The notes under the pieces were generated by a model. It ran no database searches and was not told where the DNA came from. It saw nothing but the letters and a program-made list of their open reading frames with translations. This document shows positions 1 through 2,775 of a DNA stretch of 5,425 nt, piece by piece (position 1 is the stretch's first letter; every line of letters begins with the position of its first letter). The translations under genes and the position numbers were made by a program. Origin of the DNA: Anaerolineaceae bacterium (GTDB lineage: Bacteria > Chloroflexota > Anaerolineae > Anaerolineales > Villigracilaceae); NCBI GenBank assembly GCA_009885445.1, contig VFKQ01000398.1, positions 1 through 5,425 on the forward strand, given 5' to 3'.

Positions 1-14
1 AGCGGAATGCCTGT

Positions 15-33
15 CTTGAGCCTGTCGAAGGGG
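15..33. repeat. REP-like intergenic motif
   Basis: This short stretch contains the CTTGAGCCTGTCGAAGGGG motif. Its core (TGAGCCTGTCGAAGG) is familiar as a dispersed intergenic repeat in many bacterial genomes. It is followed by an imperfect inverted repeat: GGTAT-CGCG at 32-40 against CGCG-GA-ATACC at 55-65. The whole 1-81 stretch has no convincing coding potential and reads as a small repeat cluster. Only one copy lies in the window, so the repetitive nature is recalled, not shown here. Confidence 0.4.
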
Positions 34-81
34 TATCGCGCTCAATTTCGGGTACGCGGAATACCATTCGGCGCCACGTTC

Positions 82-153
82 CTAATCATGATGCGCCCCG
101 TGCGCGTGACCGTGGTCCTTCTCTTCGTCACTGGAGCGCAGAGTGCGCAGGCT
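82..153 (-). pseudogene. 3' remnant of a second slyD-type gene
   Basis: Read on the minus strand, this stretch encodes an in-frame tail LRTLRSSDEEKDHGHAHGAH, then HD and a TAG stop at 84-82. This is nearly the C-terminus of the intact SlyD at 1689-2171 (LRAASDEEKDHGHAHGAHHH). Bases 82-134 match 1689-1741 at 49 of 53 positions. Three of the four differences (88, 91, 103) are synonymous and one (87) changes the last His to Asp. The copy has two extra codons near the LR residues. Similarity fades after about 153, and an in-frame TGA lies at 168-166, so the rest of the gene is missing. The break is close to the inverted-repeat element at 176-226, which may have caused the truncation. It cannot be a working isomerase because the FKBP core is absent. 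Confidence 0.75.
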
Positions 154-175
154 GGGCACACTCGGTCAGCACTAA

Positions 176-226
176 TAGGACTTACGCAAAACCCTAAAAC
201 GAATCCGCTAATCTGCGTAAGCCCTA
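176..226. repeat. 51-bp inverted-repeat element, MITE or IS scar
   Basis: Two arms, TAGGACTTACGCA at 176-188 and TGCGTAAGCCCTA at 214-226, are inverted copies matching at 12 of 13 positions. They flank a 25-nt A/C-rich centre with no coding content. The arms resemble insertion-sequence ends (the GGACTTACGCA type is familiar from IS elements and MITEs). The element sits just beyond the point where the slyD remnant loses homology. It may be a miniature inverted-repeat element or an internally deleted IS. Lack of a U-tract after the second arm argues against an intrinsic terminator. Mobility is inferred. Confidence 0.45.
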
Positions 227-287
227 ATTAAAAGGCCGCTTAGGCGCTGGGCGGTTTTCGCGTCAAAAACTTACTACTGTAGAGGGG

Positions 288-316
288 TTGAATTAATAGA
301 ACGCGCGTACTACAAT
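288..316 (+). promoter_or_regulatory. sigma-70-type promoter of the MFS gene
   Basis: A -35 box TTGAAT (288-293, 4/6 to consensus) and a -10 box TACAAT (311-316, 5/6) are separated by exactly 17 nt. Transcription would start near 322-324, giving a leader of only about 10 nt that begins at or inside the ribosome binding site GAGGTGA (323-329). Confidence 0.6.
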
Positions 317-332
317 CGACGCGAGGTGAATT

Positions 333-1601
333 ATGCTGAGTATTTTCAAGAATAGTTACACTTGGCTCGTAAAAACATACAACGAATTCCCGCGTCAGTT
401 CTGGGTGGTCGTTGGCACCAGCTTTATTGACGGCGTCGGGAACACCATGGTCTTCCCCTTCTTCGCCCTGTATATCACCCAAAAATTCGATGTCGGCATG
501 ACCACTGCCGGCCTGCTGTTGGGGACGTTCTCCGTCGGCGGTTTGTTTGGCGGGGCCATCGGCGGCGCATTCGCCGACCGCTTCGGGCGCAAAACGCCGA
601 TTCTGTTCGGGCTGGTGCTCAGCGCCATCAGCAACGTCTTGCTCGGTACAGCAAACAGTCTGAGCATCATGTTCGTCATCGCCGCTGTCGGCGGATTAAT
701 CGGCAGTGTCGCCGGCCCGGCCCACGGCGCGATGATCGCCGACATCCTGCCCGAGGAAAAACGCCCCGAGGGTTTCGGCATCCTGCGTGTGGTTGGCAAC
801 CTGACCTGGATCATCGGCCCCACCATCGCCGGCTTCCTCGCTTCCATTTCATATCTCACACTCTTCCTCACCGACGCGGCCCTGAGTTGTGTAGTCGCGA
901 TCATCGTCTACTACTTCATCAAAGAGACGCGCCCCGAAAAACCGGCAGGCCACCAAGAGCAGACCATGACCCAAACCATGGCTGGCTATGGCAGAGTCTT
1001 GCGCGACTTTCCCTTCATCGCCTTCACCCTGTGTTCCATTTTGATGGGCATCGTCTATCTGCAAATGTATAGCTCACTGTCCGTCTACCTGCGCGACAAT
1101 CATGGCATCAACGAGCAGAGCTACGGCCTGCTCATGTCCACCAGCGCCATCACTGTTATCTTCTTCCAGTTTTGGATGACACGACAGATCAAGACTCGTC
1201 CGCCCTTTCTGATGATGGCCCTCGGCGCGACCTTTTACGCCATCGGCTTCGCCTTGTTTGGCTTCGTCGCCGGCATGGCCCTCTTCGCCTTTAGCATTTT
1301 CATCGTCACCATCGGTGAGATGATCGTCGTGCCCACAAGCCAGACCATCATGGCCGGTTTTGCACCGCCTGAATTTCGCGGTCGCTATATGGCCGTCGGC
1401 TCGCTGGCATGGATTCTCCCCGCCGTGTTCGGCCCAAGCCTGGCAGGGTTGATTCTCGACAACTACGACCCCAACTTGCTGTGGTACATCAGCGGCATCC
1501 TCACCGCCATCACCGTCGCCGGCTTCTACATAATGCATGTGCGACTCGGAGCGAATCAACAATTCGCCCCCAGTGCAAAGACAGCGCCAGCCACAGACTG
1601 A
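333..1601 (+). CDS. MFS multidrug-efflux-type transporter
   Basis: This 422-residue protein is a major facilitator superfamily transporter of the 12-helix drug:H+ antiporter type, in the inner membrane. Its length is normal for the family. The family's motif A lies in the loop after TM2 as GGAFADRFGRK (residues 77-87), with the conserved D82, R83, G85 and R86. A motif-C-like, Gly/Pro-rich TM5 follows (around GNLTWIIGPTIAGFL), preceded by the PEEKRPEGFGILR loop seen in MdtH/YttB-like proteins. A hydrophilic central loop (around residues 195-215, ETRPEKPAGHQEQ) separates the two six-helix halves. The ATG is supported by GAGGTGA just upstream and by a promoter at 288-316. The gene is monocistronic and ends at a strong terminator. 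Substrate cannot be read from sequence: efflux of drugs or metabolites is the family expectation. It lies between two copies of a slyD 3' end. Confidence 0.9.
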   Translation: MLSIFKNSYTWLVKTYNEFPRQFWVVVGTSFIDGVGNTMVFPFFALYITQKFDVGMTTAGLLLGTFSVGGLFGGAIGGAFADRFGRKTPILFGLVLSAISNVLLGTANSLSIMFVIAAVGGLIGSVAGPAHGAMIADILPEEKRPEGFGILRVVGNLTWIIGPTIAGFLASISYLTLFLTDAALSCVVAIIVYYFIKETRPEKPAGHQEQTMTQTMAGYGRVLRDFPFIAFTLCSILMGIVYLQMYSSLSVYLRDNHGINEQSYGLLMSTSAITVIFFQFWMTRQIKTRPPFLMMALGATFYAIGFALFGFVAGMALFAFSIFIVTIGEMIVVPTSQTIMAGFAPPEFRGRYMAVGSLAWILPAVFGPSLAGLILDNYDPNLLWYISGILTAITVAGFYIMHVRLGANQQFAPSAKTAPATD

Positions 1602-1610
1602 CACAAGCAG

Positions 1611-1640
1611 AAGGACGGGCATCTCAGCCCGTCCTTTTTA
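1611..1640 (+). terminator. intrinsic terminator after the MFS gene
   Basis: A perfect 10-bp GC-rich stem (AAGGACGGGC at 1611-1620, GCCCGTCCTT at 1627-1636) encloses the 6-nt loop ATCTCA and runs into a T tract (1635-1639). It starts 10 nt after the MFS stop. In the opposite direction the stem is followed by CTGCTTGTG, not a U run, so it would be only a weak terminator for the converging slyD. Confidence 0.9.
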
Positions 1641-1688
1641 TTTTCAACGCCACAGTTCGCACCGCGCTTGAAGCGGGCCGACTAAAGT

Positions 1689-1741
1689 CTAATGGTGGTG
1701 CGCCCCGTGGGCGTGACCGTGGTCCTTCTCTTCGTCACTGG
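1689..1741 (-). repeat. direct repeat: slyD 3' end, second copy at 82-134
   Basis: These 53 bp, covering the slyD stop codon and His-rich tail, recur in the same orientation 1607 bp upstream at 82-134 with four mismatches and no gap. The two copies bracket the whole MFS gene and its promoter and terminator. Confidence 0.85.
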
Positions 1742-2171
1742 CCGCGCGCAGGTTGACAATCTTCACGTCGAAGTGCAATTCTTTGCCAGCCAGCGGATGG
1801 TTGAAGTTCAGGCGAATCACGTCGCCGTCGACGTGCTGGATGCGCGCGTAGGTGGGGTGGCCGTCTTCGTTGGTGAGTTCCATTTCGACGCCGGGTTTGA
1901 CGGGCAGGTCGTCGGGCAGTTCGGCGCGGGTCACGTCCATGAAGGCTTTCTCGTCCATGGGGCCGTAGCCCTCGTCAGCGGGGACCACGATCTTTTTTGA
2001 GTCACCCACTTTCAGCCCGGCCAGTGCGCGCTCGAGGCCGGGGACAATGTTATTCGCGCCGTGCAAATAATCCAGCGGCTCGTGCCCCTCGGAAGAGTCG
2101 ATGACCTTGCCATCCACGCGCAGAGTGTATTCCATCGAAACGACCTGGCCGTCCATTACTTTTGAGTCCAT
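1689..2171 (-). CDS. slyD: FKBP-type peptidyl-prolyl cis-trans isomerase, SlyD-like
   Basis: This 160-residue cytoplasmic protein catalyses cis-trans isomerisation of prolyl bonds and acts as a folding chaperone; SlyD proteins also bind Ni2+ through a His-rich tail. The FKBP core is visible at residues 8-69 (YTLRVDGKVIDSSEG, then NNIVPGLERALAGLKVGDSKK and VPADEGYG at 63-70). An insert-in-flap chaperone domain occupies roughly 71-120, and the core closes with LNFNHPLAGKELHFDVKI (121-138). The C-terminus (151-160) carries six histidines, shorter than the E. coli tail, which is rich in Cys as well as His. The start at 2171 is supported by AAGGAGA at 2185-2179, 7 nt away; an ATG at codon 6 is a weaker alternative. 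It converges on the MFS gene and diverges from the chimeric ORF at 2307. Its 3' end is duplicated at 82-134. Confidence 0.93.
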   Translation of the reverse strand: MDSKVMDGQVVSMEYTLRVDGKVIDSSEGHEPLDYLHGANNIVPGLERALAGLKVGDSKKIVVPADEGYGPMDEKAFMDVTRAELPDDLPVKPGVEMELTNEDGHPTYARIQHVDGDVIRLNFNHPLAGKELHFDVKIVNLRAASDEEKDHGHAHGAHHH

Positions 2172-2188
2172 GCTTGTATCTCCTTGTT

Positions 2189-2203
2189 CTGGCGAGACGC
2201 CAG
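2189..2203 (-). promoter_or_regulatory. small hairpin in the slyD leader
   Basis: CTGGCG (2189-2194) and CGCCAG (2198-2203) form a perfect 6-bp stem with the 3-nt loop AGA. In the slyD mRNA it would sit immediately upstream of the ribosome binding site (2185-2179), where it could protect the leader or affect ribosome access. No U tract follows on the slyD strand, so it is not a terminator. Function is inferred. Confidence 0.35.
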
Positions 2204-2208
2204 GAATT

Positions 2209-2222
2209 TACCCTAAAGGGTA
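2209..2222. promoter_or_regulatory. 14-bp palindrome in the slyD leader, possible operator
   Basis: TACCCT-AA-AGGGTA is a perfect inverted repeat with 6-bp arms and a 2-bp centre. It falls just downstream of the proposed slyD -10 box (2240-2235), a position suited to a repressor operator or a 5'-end stem-loop. No regulator is identifiable in the window. Confidence 0.35.
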
Positions 2223-2234
2223 CTATGTGCGCCG

Positions 2235-2240
2235 ATTGTA
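2235..2240 (-). promoter_or_regulatory. possible -10 box of slyD
   Basis: On the minus strand TACAAT (5/6 to consensus) stands 63 nt before the slyD start codon. The AT-rich stretch at 2258-2270 could hold a -35 element, but no convincing hexamer is found at 16-18 nt spacing. The TTGCAA at 2255-2250 is too close, at 9 nt. Transcription would start near 2228. Confidence 0.35.
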
Positions 2241-2246
2241 CCCGTT

Positions 2247-2258
2247 TCGTTGCAACGA
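2247..2258. promoter_or_regulatory. 12-bp perfect palindrome between divergent genes
   Basis: TCGTTGCAACGA is its own reverse complement. It covers the proposed -35 hexamer of the rightward promoter and lies directly upstream of the proposed leftward -10 box, so a dimeric regulator bound here could affect both slyD and the chimera-NACHT operon. Confidence 0.35.
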
Positions 2259-2280
2259 TAATTAAATTTGAGATTACAAT
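2250..2280 (+). promoter_or_regulatory. candidate promoter of the chimera-NACHT operon
   Basis: A -10 box TACAAT (2275-2280, 5/6) is preceded by TTGCAA (2250-2255, 4/6) at 19 nt, slightly wider than ideal, with an AT-rich spacer. Transcription would start near 2287, about 20 nt before the ATG at 2307 and just before the GAGGAG ribosome binding site (2295-2300). It is the only good promoter candidate upstream of the NACHT gene. Confidence 0.45.
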
Positions 2281-2306
2281 CAAACTATCCAGCTGAGGAG
2301 TAACCC

Positions 2307-2765
2307 ATGCCCAATATTCTTGAAGTACAAAATCTCGTCAAAAATTATGGCGACTTCACTGCCGTTAAAGGAATTACCTTCGACATCCAGGAAGGGGAAA
2401 TATTCAGCCTGCTGGGGCCGAATGGCGCGGGCAAGACCACAACCATTTCGATGCTTTCGACTCTGTACACGCCCACTTCAGGTGACGCATTCATTGGCGG
2501 ACATTCGGTTACGAAGGATGCGATGGGCGTGCGTAATATCATGCTTGCTGGACTTGTGGTGTTCTTAATCGGCGCGGGGGCCTTTCTCGCCGCCAGATTT
2601 AATTTGCCGCTGAGACGCTTGCCCGGCGACATGCGCATCGAAGGGGAGACTGGCGCGTTTTACTTCCCGCTGGCCAGTTTGATTTTGGTGTCGGTGGTGT
2701 TGACGATGGTGTGGAATGTGGCTTTTCGCTGGATAAAAAATAGCGGTAAACAGGTCTTGGGCTAA
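2307..2765 (+). CDS. chimeric ORF: truncated ABC ATPase N-terminus fused to DUF2905
   Basis: This 152-codon ORF joins two unrelated families in frame. Residues 1 to about 77 are the start of a DrrA/CcmA-type ABC transporter ATPase, with the A-loop region (VKNYGDFTAVKGITF) and a perfect Walker A, GPNGAGKTT (37-45). The sequence leaves the family at DAMGVRN, before the Q-loop, signature motif, Walker B and switch His, so about three quarters of the ATPase is missing and it cannot hydrolyse ATP as a normal ABC protein. Residues from about 78 onward match DUF2905: a TM helix (79-96), the hallmark NLPLRRLPGD (99-108), then a second TM helix (about 119-141, starting YFPLASLIL). An ATG at 2541 sits at the junction but has no nearby ribosome binding site. 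The ORF start has GAGGAG 6 nt upstream. A deletion fusing two once-separate genes is the simplest origin; assembly error is the alternative. Confidence 0.8.
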   Translation: MPNILEVQNLVKNYGDFTAVKGITFDIQEGEIFSLLGPNGAGKTTTISMLSTLYTPTSGDAFIGGHSVTKDAMGVRNIMLAGLVVFLIGAGAFLAARFNLPLRRLPGDMRIEGETGAFYFPLASLILVSVVLTMVWNVAFRWIKNSGKQVLG

Positions 2766-2775
2766 GAGGCAACTC

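Noticed and set aside
7..231. 74-codon plus-strand ORF upstream of the MFS gene
   Set aside because: It runs across the REP-like motif, antisense to the slyD remnant and through the inverted-repeat element. It has no ribosome binding site and no family resemblance, so it is a chance frame.
230..258. Possible intrinsic terminator (AAAAGGCCGC ... GCGGTTTT)
   Set aside because: The stem is only four strong pairs with a long loop and a bulge, and no intact gene ends just upstream on the plus strand.
395..904. 169-codon minus-strand ORF opposite the MFS gene
   Set aside because: It is the complement of a clear transporter gene with motif A. Its translation is low-complexity and resembles no known family.
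1074..1622. 182-codon minus-strand ORF opposite the MFS 3' half and terminator
   Set aside because: It overlaps a strong coding region and a terminator and lacks conserved motifs. It is a by-product of GC-rich codon use in the MFS frame.
2541..2765. Independent DUF2905 gene starting at the internal ATG 2541
   Set aside because: No ribosome binding site lies at a suitable distance, and the protein would lack the first few residues usual for DUF2905. The upstream frame is open and well initiated, so the fused product is preferred.
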